Of a stretch of 64,000 bases of DNA, positions 1 to 8,090 are shown piece after piece. The translations under genes and the position numbers were made by a program. The stretch's first letter is position 1, and every line of letters begins with the position of its first letter. The DNA lies in NCBI GenBank assembly GCA_963772065.1, contig CAVYVZ010000009.1:1-64000 (forward strand). Reading direction: 5' to 3'. The notes beneath the pieces were generated by a model. The model made no database searches. It was not told where the DNA came from and saw nothing but the letters and a program-made list of their open reading frames with translations. The DNA is from CAVYVZ01 sp963772065. GTDB taxonomy: Bacteria; Acidobacteriota; Vicinamibacteria; Vicinamibacterales; UBA2999.

Positions 1-815
1 TTCATGAAGATCGGCTTGTCGTTGGCGACCACTTTGTTCTTGTTCAGGTGCTGCACGAACGACACGATGCCCGCCGTCGTACCTGGAACCGGTGGCTCTT
101 GCCGTCGCGCTCGTCGTCGATGGTGATCAGGATGCCGCCGTTCAGGAAGGCGAGCTCGCGCAGCCGCTGCGCCAGCGTGTCGAAGCTGAACTCGGTGGTC
201 TCGAAGATCTGCGCGTCCGGCTTGAACGTCACCTTGGTGCCGCGCCGCTGGGTCGTGCCGGTGACCTCGAGGTCGCCGAGCGGGGTGCCGCGCTCGTAGG
301 TACTGCTGATACACCTGCGCGTTGCGCCAAATCTCGAGGTCGAGGCGCTCCGACAGCCCGTTGACGACGACACGCCGACGCCGTGCAGGCCGCCTGAAAC
401 CTTGTAGCTGAGTCGTCGAACTTGCCGCCGGCATGCAGGACGGTGAGCACGACTTCGGGGCGGACTTGCCGCTCGGGTGGTGATCAACGGGGATACCACG
501 GCCATTGTCGATCCACGGGCCACCAATGTCGATCTGGATCGCGACCTTGAGCGGTCGCAGTAACCGGCGAGCGCCTCGTCGATCGAGTTGTCGACGACTC
601 GTACACGAGGTGGTGCGGGCCCGGGCGCCCGTGGACCCGATGTACATGGCGGGCCGCTTGCGAACCGCTTCCAGGCCTTCGAGGACCTGGATCTTGTCGG
701 CACCATAAGCGTCGGCCCAGCCGTTGCCGTTGTTATCCGTCGATCCCGATCTGTCGGCGGGGTCGGGCGTAGGCGGGGCGCTGCTCGTCGTCTTGGTGTT
801 CGATTTGCGAGGCAT
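1..815 (-). CDS. gyrB: DNA gyrase subunit B, N-terminal part (frameshifted, cut by window edge)
   Basis: This is the ATPase subunit of DNA gyrase, which introduces negative supercoils. Reading leftwards from the ATG at 815, a hydrophilic leader is followed by the GyrB signature YGADKIQVLEGLEAVRKRPA and then MYIGS. In other frames come VDNSIDEALAGYC (ATP-binding Asn and Glu region), SYKVSGGLHGVG (ATP lid) and the transducer stretch around FLNGGILITIDDERDG. At least three frame changes are needed between about 625 and 60, so the copy is unreadable as one ORF. The conserved blocks are all present in the right order, which points to indel errors rather than decay. It starts 8 bases after the dnaN stop, so the two are probably cotranscribed and recF is not between them. 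The 3' end lies outside the window. Confidence 0.9.
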   Translation of the reverse strand, partial: MPRKSNTKTTSSAPPTPDPADRSGSTDNNGNGWADAYGADKIQVLEGLEAVRKRPAMYIGSTGARARTTSCTSRRQLDRRGARRLLRPLKVAIQIDIGGPWIDNGRGIPVDHHPSGKSAPKSCSPSCMPAASSTTQLQGFRRPARRRRVVVNGLSERLDLEIWRNAQVYQQYLRARHPARRPRGHRHDPAARHQGDVQAGRADLRDHRVQLRHAGAAAARARLPERRHPDHHRRRARRQEPPVPGTTAGIVSFVQHLNKNKVVANDKPIFM

Positions 816-823
816 GAAGGGAT

Positions 824-1943
824 TCAGACCCGCATTGGCATGATGACGTAGGTGTAATCGTAGCCTTCGGCGCCCACCGGCTCAGGACCGCCTGGCTCAT
901 CTCGTCCTTCAGGGAGAGCGAGACGATGTCGGTCTCCACCACGTTGAGGAAATCCAGGACGTATTGCGCGTTGAACGAGATCGTCATGCGCCGCCGCCGT
1001 GTAATCCACCGGCAGCTGCTCGTGGGCCTCGCCGAATTCCGAACTGCTCGACGTGACTTCGACCTTGCCCTTTTCGATCTCGAACTTGACCGCACGCGAT
1101 CGCTCGTTCGACAGGAGCGCCACGCGCTTCACCGCGTTGGTGAGCCGCTCGCGCTCGAACTCGATCAGTTTGTCGTTGCCCTTCGGGATCACCCGCTCGT
1201 ACGCCGGAAACTGGCCGTCGATCATCCGGGAGATCAGCACACGGCCGCCGACTTCGAAGAAGAGATGGTTCTCTCCGGCCTCGTACTGAATGTCCCCCTC
1301 GCCTTCGGTCAGCAGCTTTCCCAATTCGAGCAGCGTCTTCTTCGGCAGAATCCGCTTCACCTCGTCGCCGGTCTTGATCGTGTCGTCCTTGCCGTCACGC
1401 GCAACGCTGACGAGCGCGAGACGATGACCGTCGGTGGCGACCAGGCTCATGGAGTCTGCTCGCAGCACGAACAACGCACCGTTGAGAAAGAAGCGCGTGT
1501 CCTCGCCCGTGATCGCGAACTGCGTCTTCGCGACCATTTCCTTCAAGGCGGCGCGGCCGAGCGATCGCACGCGCCGTTCCGGTCGACTCGGGCAGCGTGG
1601 GGAAGTCCTCGCGCGGGAGCGTCTGCATGCGCGAATCGAAACGATCGGCGGCAACCTTCACGCCGTTCTTGTCCTCTTCGATTCGAACATCCGTCTCGGG
1701 AAGCGACTTCACGATTTCGTACAGCTTCTTTGCCGGCAGCGTCAGCGATCCGCTCTTCGCGACCGATGCCTGGCAGCGGCTCCTCAGCGCCACCTCGAGA
1801 TCCGTGGCCAGCATGCGCACCTCATCGCCCTTCGCTTCGAGGAGGACGTTCGCGAGAATCGGGATCGTGTTCTTCCGTTCCACGATGCCCTGGAAAAGTT
1901 GCAGTTCTCGCAGAAGCTCATTCTTGCGAACAACGAGTTCCAT
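824..1943 (-). CDS. dnaN: DNA polymerase III beta subunit, sliding clamp (frameshifted)
   Basis: This is the ring-shaped processivity clamp that tethers DNA polymerase III to DNA. The start ATG at 1943 opens with MELVVRKNELLRELQLFQGI, a typical DnaN N-terminus. The middle domain holds TGEDTRFFLNGALF and the block ATDGHRLALV, and the C-terminus ends with the clamp hallmark YVIMPMRV just before the TGA at 824. Frame changes occur near 1575-1600 (after the LPREDFPTLPE block) and twice between about 1000 and 870. The total length of about 373 codons matches the family, so an intact gene with sequencing indels is the likely reality. It lies downstream of dnaA and upstream of gyrB in the usual order. 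Confidence 0.93.
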
Positions 1944-2206
1944 AGGTGCGGTGACCTCGGCGCGGAGTGGTGGCGCCCTTCAGTAAAGAGCTAACAAGAG
2001 GATGAGGAGAAATAAGAAATTATACAGGAAAATAGGTGCTGTGCAAAACTTCAGGAGCTGCTTTTAACCCTTACCCGTCAATAATTTACGGTGTGGAGAA
2101 ATCTGCTGGTTCGCGCGTCGCCGACGGTGCGGTTTCTGTGGGTAATCCGGGGAGCGAAAACATGCACAAGGGACGCATGGCTCCACTCTGTGCACGGCTT
2201 CGGAAA
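1944..2206. other. dnaA-dnaN intergenic region, candidate oriC element
   Basis: This 263-base gap holds no ORF that I can support. It has an unusually AT-rich stretch for this genome at about 2005-2036, and two sequences one mismatch from the DnaA box TTATCCACA: TGTGGAGAA at 2092-2100 and TGTGGGTAA at 2137-2145, both on the minus strand. An AT-rich unwinding element beside DnaA boxes is the usual architecture of oriC, and dnaA-dnaN is a common site. The alternative is the dnaA-rpmH gap, which carries its own box cluster; the origin could be bipartite. This is inference from motif and position only. Confidence 0.45.
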
Positions 2207-3535
2207 TCACTTGAATGACTCCAGAAAACTGCCCATGAGGTTGTTGAAATCCGTATCGCGTTTTCGCATCTCCTCGATCTTCTTGATCGAATGGATCACC
2301 GTCGAATGGTGCTTTCCCCCGAAACTTCGTCCGATTTCCGGCAGCGATGCGTGTGTGAGCGATTTGCACAGATACATCGCGATCTGACGCGGCGTGGCAA
2401 CTGACTTCGAGTTGTTCCGCGACTTCAACTCGCCGACCTTGAGCTGATAGTAGTCCGACACGAACTTCTGAATGGTCTCGATCGTGATCGCGCGGATCGT
2501 CCTGATCGAGGACGTTCTTCAGCACTTCCTGCGCAAGGTCGAGCGTCAGCTCCCGTCCCGTCAGCGAGGCGTAAGCAATCAGCCGGATCAGCGATCCTTC
2601 GAGCTCGCGGATGTTCGACTTGATGCGCCCCGCGATGTAGATCGCGACGTTGTCGGGAAGCGGAATCGCCTCACTTTCAGCCTTTTTTTCAGGATCGCGA
2701 CCTTCGTCTCCAGATCTGGGGCTGGATGTCGGCGATGAGCCCCCACTCGAAACGGGAGGCAAGCGCTCCTCGAGCGCGGGTATCTCGTGCGGCGGGCCGT
2801 GCTGCTCGACGATCTGCTTCGCGCGTCGTACAGCGCATTGAAGGTGTCAAAGAATTCCTCTGCGTCCCTTTCTTGCCCGACACGAACTGGATGTCGTCGA
2901 CGAGCAGCACATCGACCGTGCGGTAGCGCTCGCGGAAATCAAAATCCGGTCGTATCGAACCGCGTTGATCATCTCGTTCATGAAGCGCTCGGACGAGATG
3001 TACGTCGGCTTCAACGACGGATCGTGGTGCAGCACGTAATGTCCGACGGCGTGCATCAAGTGCGTTTTGCCCAGCCCCACGCCGCGTAGATGAACAGCGG
3101 ATTGTAGGAGCGCGATGGCGCCTCCGCGACCGCGCGGCAGGCGGCGTGCGCGAACTGGTTCGAGGTTCCGACGATGAACGTGTCGAAGGTGTAGCGCGGG
3201 TTCAGGCTCCCATGGGATACCGCGGCGCCGGAGGCCTGCTCCGGGGGTGCGGCGGCCGGCGGGACCTCCTCGATCGGCGGCGAGGCTGCCGGAGCTGCTT
3301 CCGAGACGAACGTGACCTTGCTGTCGCTTCGCTGGACTTCGGTGAGCGCCTCCGTGAGGACCACCGAGTAGTGCTTCGTCAGCCAGTCTTTGAACAGCGA
3401 ATTCGGCACCAGGACCGTAATCGTCTGTCCCGAGTCCTTCACCAAGCTCGTGGGTTTGAACCAGGTGTAAAAACTGTGGCGGTTTACCTTGGTCTCAATT
3501 CGACCCAGGACTTGCTCCCAGATGCTCGCGGCCAT
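2207..3535 (-). CDS. dnaA: Chromosomal replication initiator DnaA (frameshifted)
   Basis: DnaA is an AAA+ ATPase that binds DnaA boxes and melts oriC. From the ATG at 3535 the protein begins MAASIWEQVLGRIETKVNRH (domain I). It continues through a Pro/Ala linker, the AAA+ core (NPLFIY, then GLGKTHLMHAVGHYV as Walker A, and VLLVDDIQFVSGK as Walker B), sensor II around IKSNIRELEGSLIRL, and the domain IV DNA-binding motif with KHHSTVIHSIKKI before the stop at 2207. Frame changes are needed near 3085, 2940, 2870, 2790-2700 and 2490. The summed length of about 442 codons is normal. Three DnaA-box-like sites lie just upstream, which is compatible with autoregulation. Confidence 0.93.
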
Positions 3536-3592
3536 AGGGGGTGTTCTGCGCGAAAAATGGGTTGCCTTCAGCCCCCGTTGACGCTTTTGGGC

Positions 3593-3624
3593 TTTTCCAC
3601 AGCGTTTTCCACAGTTGTGGAAAA
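3593..3624. promoter_or_regulatory. Cluster of three DnaA-box-like sites upstream of dnaA
   Basis: TTTTCCACA occurs at 3593-3601 and 3605-3613, and its reverse complement TGTGGAAAA at 3616-3624. Each differs from the consensus TTATCCACA at one position. The cluster lies about 60 bases upstream of the dnaA start, in the divergent dnaA-rpmH gap (3536-3809). It could serve dnaA autoregulation, oriC function, or both. Confidence 0.65.
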
Positions 3625-3730
3625 CTTGGGGAACAAACCCAGCTCTCGGTCTCGGGACGGCGTCGGAGCTGTTGACGAACGCGGGACTGTAGCACAAGCG
3701 GGCCGGACCCCGGCAATCGCGGCGGTTTAA

Positions 3731-3760
3731 TTGACACTTTGATTCAGCCACGAATAGTAT
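3731..3760 (+). promoter_or_regulatory. Predicted sigma-70-type promoter for the rpmH operon
   Basis: TTGACA at 3731-3736 is a perfect -35 element. TAGTAT at 3755-3760 is a good -10 element, with an 18-base spacer. The rpmH start codon follows at 3810. The block lies in an AT-richer part of the dnaA-rpmH gap and points into the rpmH-rnpA-yidD-yidC gene run. Confidence 0.6.
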
Positions 3761-3809
3761 TGGAGGTTCATCCCGGCCCGGCCGGTATCACCGAGATCAG
3801 CGAAATATC

Positions 3810-3962
3810 ATGCCGAAGGGTAAGCGCACGTTTCAGCCAAACACTCGCCGCCGGAAGAAAACCCACGGGTTCCGGGTGCGAATGTCCACGAAAAACGGAC
3901 GGATTGTCCTCAAGCGCCGGCGGGCGAAAGGGCGCAAGCGCCTGACCGTCGCCGACGAGTGA
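3810..3962 (+). CDS. rpmH: 50S ribosomal protein L34
   Basis: This is a 50-residue, very basic protein of the large ribosomal subunit. The sequence begins MPKGKRTFQPNTRRRKK, then THGFRVRMSTKNGR and ends in the Arg/Lys-rich tail LKRRRAKGRKRLTVADE. That is the L34 pattern, with the usual RTFQPNxRRRxKxHGFRxRM core. It is the first gene of the conserved rpmH-rnpA-yidD-yidC order. Its TGA overlaps the GTG start of rnpA, which suggests translational coupling. Confidence 0.97.
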   Translation: MPKGKRTFQPNTRRRKKTHGFRVRMSTKNGRIVLKRRRAKGRKRLTVADE

Positions 3963-4360
3963 CCGCGGAGGGCCTGAGCGCAAGCGAGCGGATCCGTCGG
4001 CGTCCCGAGTTCGAGCGCGTCTATAACGAGGGCACGCGCATCTCTGGCCGGTTCATGACGGTGTTCCTGCTCCCGAATGCTCGCGAGACCCAACGGTGCG
4101 GCGTCGCCGCGACGCGAAAGCTGGGTTCCGCCGTCGAACGCAACCGCGCCAAGCGCCTGGCGCGGGAAATCTTCAGGCGCCACAAGGCAGCGCCCGGCTA
4201 CGACGTCGTGATCGTGCCGCGCCGTGAAATGCTCGATGCCCCCTTCGCCAACCTCGAAGCCGACTATGACCGAGCCCTCGAACGCCGCGGCATCGCCAGG
4301 CCGGATGCCCAGTCCGGGCGCCGCCGCCGTGGCCGTTCTGGCGCTGCTCCGCGCGTATAA
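3959..4360 (+). CDS. rnpA: Ribonuclease P protein component
   Basis: This is the basic protein cofactor of RNase P, which matures the 5' ends of tRNAs together with the catalytic RNA. The 133-residue product has the N-terminal block RIRRRPEFERVYNEGTR and the family signature VERNRAKRLAREIFRRH (RNR motif) around residues 58-75. The GTG start overlaps the rpmH stop. The last 18 or so codons overlap yidD, and the arginine-rich tail GRRRRGRSGAAPRV may be partly distorted if an indel lies here. The RNase P RNA gene itself was not seen in this window. Confidence 0.95.
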   Translation: MTAEGLSASERIRRRPEFERVYNEGTRISGRFMTVFLLPNARETQRCGVAATRKLGSAVERNRAKRLAREIFRRHKAAPGYDVVIVPRREMLDAPFANLEADYDRALERRGIARPDAQSGRRRRGRSGAAPRV

Positions 4361-4540
4361 GATCCTGATTTCACCGCTGTTTGCGGGCTGCTGCCGCTTT
4401 CACCCTCGTGTGCCGACTACATGTCGGAGGCCGTCCGCTCGCACGGAGCGGGGGTCGGCGTCTACCTTGGGCTGCGCCGGCTGGCTCGCTGCCATCCGTT
4501 CGGCGGCTTCGGCATCGACCCGGTTCCGCACAAGCACTGA
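4305..4540 (+). CDS. yidD: Membrane protein insertion efficiency factor YidD (one frameshift)
   Basis: YidD is a small peripheral membrane protein that assists YidC-dependent insertion. The frame from the ATG at 4305 gives ALLRAYKILISPLFAGCCRF, the YidD hallmark. One base appears to be missing in the C-run near 4400. After the shift the protein continues PSCADYMSEAVRSHG and ends with RRLARCHPFGGFGIDPVPHK. With the base restored the product has about 78 residues, normal for the family, and keeps the three conserved cysteines. The stop TGA overlaps the yidC ATG. The overlap with the end of rnpA is common in this cluster. Confidence 0.9.
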
Positions 4541-6231
4541 TGGAACGCCGGATTTTCCTCGCAGTCTTCCTTTCGTTTGTCGTCGTCTATGCGTTCCAGA
4601 CGCTGTTTGTGCCCCCGGAGCCTCCGAAACCCGCGGCTCAGCAGGCTCAAGCCAAGGCGGTACCTCCTACCCTCGCGGAGCAGCCGCGCGTACCGGCCGA
4701 GCCCGCGGCAGCCGCGCGGCCTCTTGTCTCGGAGACGGCGGAACGCGACATCGTGGTGGACACCGACACCGTGCGCGCGGTGTTCACCAACCGCGGCGGT
4801 CGCATCAAGCAGTGGCTCCTGAAGCACTACGCCCAGGATGCATCCGGTCGCCCCGTTGATTTGGTGCCGACGAGCCTGCCCGCAGATCAGCCGCTTCCGT
4901 TCTCTCTGCGCATCGATGAGGGCGGTCTCACGCAGACCCTCAACACGGCGATCTATCGCGCATCCCAGTCCGCACAGACAATCACGTTCGAGTATGAGGA
5001 CGCATCCGGCCTTCGCGTTCGAAAGCAATTCACGCTCGATCCGCATCGGTACCTGATTACGTTTGGCGTGCAGGTACAGCAGGGCGACCGCGAGTTGAAT
5101 CCCTACGTGCAGTGGGGACCCGGCCTTGGCGATGCCGGCGCAACGAGCGGAGGGGGCAGCATCTTCACGGGCAACTACGTAGCCGCCACACGCAATCGTT
5201 CACGACGGCAGGGACGTGGCCCGCATCACGGCCAGTGAGATCGCCGCGCGCGCCGTGCACGAGGGAGACTTCCGCTTCGCTGGCGTCGACGATCACTACT
5301 TCATCGCCGCGGCGATCAATCCCGGCCGCGCTCGCGTCGAGTACCGGGCACTCACGCTGCCCGCTGGCAGCGATCCGAACACGCAGCGTCAATTCGTCGC
5401 GCACACATATCGCTTCGCCCAGCCTCCTCGCGACACGAAGTTCTTCTTCGGCCCGAAGTCATTCGACACGCTCAAGAGCGTGGATGCGGAGTTCGTGCGC
5501 GCGATCCACTTCGGCGTTTTCGCGATGCTGGCTGTCCCGCTCCTCGGCGCGCTGCAGTGGGTCTACGCATCCCTCGGCAACTACGGGTGGGCGATCGTCA
5601 CGCTCACGGTCTTGATCAACCTTGCCATTTCGCCGTTCCGCCACTGGAGCGTGGTGTCGATGCGGAAGATGCAGGCCATCCAACCGCAGATCAAGGCGAT
5701 CCAGGATCGTTATGCGGATCTGAAAGTCACCGATCCCGCGCGGCAGAAGATGAACACCGAGGTGATGAACCTCTATCGCGAGAAGGGCGTGAATCCGGCG
5801 ACTGGTTGCGTTCCGATGCTGCTCACGCTGCCGGTGCTGTTTGCCTTCTATTCATTCCTCTCCGTCGCCATCGAGCTCCGCGGCGCCAGGTTCGGATTGT
5901 GGATCCAGGATTTGTCTCAGCCGGATCCCTACTACGTCACGCCGCTCCTGATGGCCGCGACGATGTTCTGGCAGCAGAAAATCACGCCGACGAGCGCCGA
6001 CCCCACGCAGCAGCGAATCATGATGATCATGCCGATCATGATGAGCGTCATGTTCCTGTCCGCGCCAAGCGGCCTCGTGCTGTATTGGTTCGTGGGCAAC
6101 CTCTGGGCGATCGGCCAGCAGTACTTCACGAACTGGCTGTGGGACCGGCGCCTCAAGCCACGTCGCGGCCGCCGGCGGAGCGTCGCCTCAAGAACGCGGG
6201 TTCCGGGCGCACCGCAGGAGCCAAAAAATAA
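4540..6231 (+). CDS. yidC: Membrane protein insertase YidC/Oxa1 (two compensating frameshifts)
   Basis: YidC inserts and folds inner-membrane proteins, alone or with SecYEG. The start at 4540 gives MERRIFLAVFLSFVVVYAFQ, an N-terminal membrane anchor. A periplasmic domain of about 250 residues with NRGGRIKQWLLKHY and the YidC beta-sandwich follows, then the insertase core with LGNYGWAIVTLTVLINLA and KMQAIQPQIKAIQDRY. The stretch NPATGCVPMLLTLPVLFAFY and a last segment LYWFVGNLWAIGQQY complete the five-helix core. The frame changes near 5200 and reverts near 6160, so the gene ends at 6231 with GRTAGAKK. Without the second correction the frame runs into jag, which is an artefact. The net length of 563 codons is normal. 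Confidence 0.93.
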
Positions 6232-6241
6232 TCATCCGCCT

Positions 6242-6691
6242 ATGTCACTCAACGAGCGCATCTCCGAGTTCGTTCAACACGTCGTCAGCTCGATGGGTCT
6301 CGTGCTGAGCGCCAGCATCGAAGAGACACCCGAAGCCACACGCATCAATCTCGAGGGCGAGGACGGTGGCGTGCTGATTCGCCACGGCGGGGAAGGCCTT
6401 CAGGCGCTGCAGCACATCGTCGCCACGGCTTTTCGCAAGCAGCTTGGCGACGACAATCGGATCGTGATCGACTGCATGGGATTCCGGCGCGACAAGGACG
6501 CCGAGCTGCGGCAGATGGCGAAGTTCATGGCCGACAAGGCGCGGAGCACCGGCGCACCGCAGGAGATGGGACCGTTGAATCCGTACGAGCGGCGGATCGT
6601 CCACCTCGCAATCGCCGAGCAGGACAACATGACGTCCGAGAGCATCGGCGATGCGCACATGAAAACTGTGATCATCAGCACGAAACGATGA
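6242..6691 (+). CDS. jag: Jag/KhpB-type RNA-binding protein (KH-R3H)
   Basis: This is a 149-residue protein encoded directly after yidC, the conserved place for Jag (KhpB), an RNA-binding regulator. An N-terminal KH-like domain carries the GVLIRHGGEGLQALQHIVATA block around residues 40-62, with HGGEG in place of the common GKRG loop. A C-terminal R3H domain has MGPLNPYERRIVHLAIAEQ around residues 108-126. The Jag-N domain and the linker found in longer homologues are absent. The ATG at 6242 fits both the domain limits and the end of yidC. Confidence 0.88.
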   Translation: MSLNERISEFVQHVVSSMGLVLSASIEETPEATRINLEGEDGGVLIRHGGEGLQALQHIVATAFRKQLGDDNRIVIDCMGFRRDKDAELRQMAKFMADKARSTGAPQEMGPLNPYERRIVHLAIAEQDNMTSESIGDAHMKTVIISTKR

Positions 6692-6746
6692 CGTGATCGG
6701 TGATCAGTGGTCCGTGGATCACGGCGCCACCGCTCACCGGCACGAC

Positions 6747-8090
6747 ATGTTTTCGACAGACGACACGATCGTCGCGATTGCGACACCTCCAGGCAGAGGC
6801 GGAATCGGTGTCGTCCGAATCAGCGGGCCGGCCAGCCTCGCGATCGCGCAATCGATGCTCGGGCGGCCCGATCCCCTCCAACCACGCCACGCCACGCTCG
6901 CCCGGATCCGCGGCATCGACGAAGTGATTGCCACCTTCTTTGCCGCGCCGCATTCCTATACCGGGCAGGACGTCGTTGAGATCAGCGCGCACGGAAGTCC
7001 GGTCGTGCTGCGCGCGATTCTCGACGTCGCCACGGCCGCTGGCGCCAGGCTCGCCGAGCCGGGCGAGTTCACGCTGCGCGCGTTCCTCGAAGGACGGCTC
7101 GATCTGATCCAATCGGAAGCGGTTGCGGATCTCATCGATGCCGCGACGCCGCTCCAGGCGCGCACTGCGTTCGATCAACTCGAAGGCACGCTGACGAGCC
7201 GCATTGCCGGAATCGACGCGTCACTCTTCGATCTCACCGCGCGGCTCGAGGCATCGCTCGACTTTCCTGAGGAGGGCTATCACTTCATCGACGCGAGTGG
7301 GATTCAGCCGGCGCTCACGCAGATCATCGCCGCCCTGGACACGCTCCTGGCTGACGCGAACCGCGGGCGCACTATCCGCGAGGGAGCACACCTCGTCGTC
7401 GCGGGCCGGCCAAATGTAGGTAAGTCAAGCATTTTCAATATGTTAGCTGGGCACGACCGGGCAATCGTAACCGCGGTCGCGGGCACGACGCGCGACCTCG
7501 TCAGCGAGACGGTCGACTTGCAGGGGATTCCCGTCGTGCTCGTCGATACCGCCGGCGTGCGCGAAACCACGGACGTCGTCGAACGCGAAGGCGTCGATCG
7601 GGCACGACAGGCGATGAATGTCGCGACGCTGCTGCTCCTGGTGCTGGATCACTCTGAGCCGCTGCGAGAAGATGATTGGAGCGTGCTTGCGACGACGCGG
7701 GGACGCGAGCGGATCGTGCTCCGCAACAAGATCGATCTTCCGCCCGCATGGGGACCGGACGTCCTTGACGACGTGTCGACAGCGATCTCGGCTGCGACCG
7801 GTGCCGGGCTGAAGGATCTTCGCGCGGCCATAGTCACAAGGCTCACCGGGCGCGACGAGCTTCGTGATGCTCCGGCTGTTTCAAACGCCAGACACATCGC
7901 GTTGCTCGGTCGCGCGCGTGAGCATCTGGCGCGCGCGGCGGAGGCGGCAGGCGACACCGCACGCATTCCGGAGGAGTTCCTGCTCGCCGATCTGGAAGGC
8001 GCGCGCTCTTCGCTGGAAGAGATCACGGGCCGGCGAACGGCGGACGACCTCCTGCGTCACATCTTCGAGCGGTTCTGTATTGGCAAATGA
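6747..8090 (+). CDS. mnmE: tRNA modification GTPase MnmE
   Basis: With MnmG, MnmE installs the carboxymethylaminomethyl group on wobble U34 of certain tRNAs, using folate and GTP. The 447-residue protein starts MFSTDDTIVAIATPPGRGGI, the folate-binding domain. It has the G1 motif GRPNVGKSSIFNML around residue 220, DTAGVRET as the G3 region and RNKIDLP as the NKxD motif. It ends with the MnmE C-terminal hallmark FERFCIGK that contains the conserved Cys. An upstream in-frame start at 6693 lacks family similarity, so 6747 is preferred. The last codons overlap the start of mnmG. Confidence 0.96.
   Translation: MFSTDDTIVAIATPPGRGGIGVVRISGPASLAIAQSMLGRPDPLQPRHATLARIRGIDEVIATFFAAPHSYTGQDVVEISAHGSPVVLRAILDVATAAGARLAEPGEFTLRAFLEGRLDLIQSEAVADLIDAATPLQARTAFDQLEGTLTSRIAGIDASLFDLTARLEASLDFPEEGYHFIDASGIQPALTQIIAALDTLLADANRGRTIREGAHLVVAGRPNVGKSSIFNMLAGHDRAIVTAVAGTTRDLVSETVDLQGIPVVLVDTAGVRETTDVVEREGVDRARQAMNVATLLLLVLDHSEPLREDDWSVLATTRGRERIVLRNKIDLPPAWGPDVLDDVSTAISAATGAGLKDLRAAIVTRLTGRDELRDAPAVSNARHIALLGRAREHLARAAEAAGDTARIPEEFLLADLEGARSSLEEITGRRTADDLLRHIFERFCIGK

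Noticed and set aside
5216..6691. YidC-Jag fusion protein
   Set aside because: The joined frame results from two frame changes in yidC. In the corrected frame yidC stops at 6231 and jag has its own ATG.
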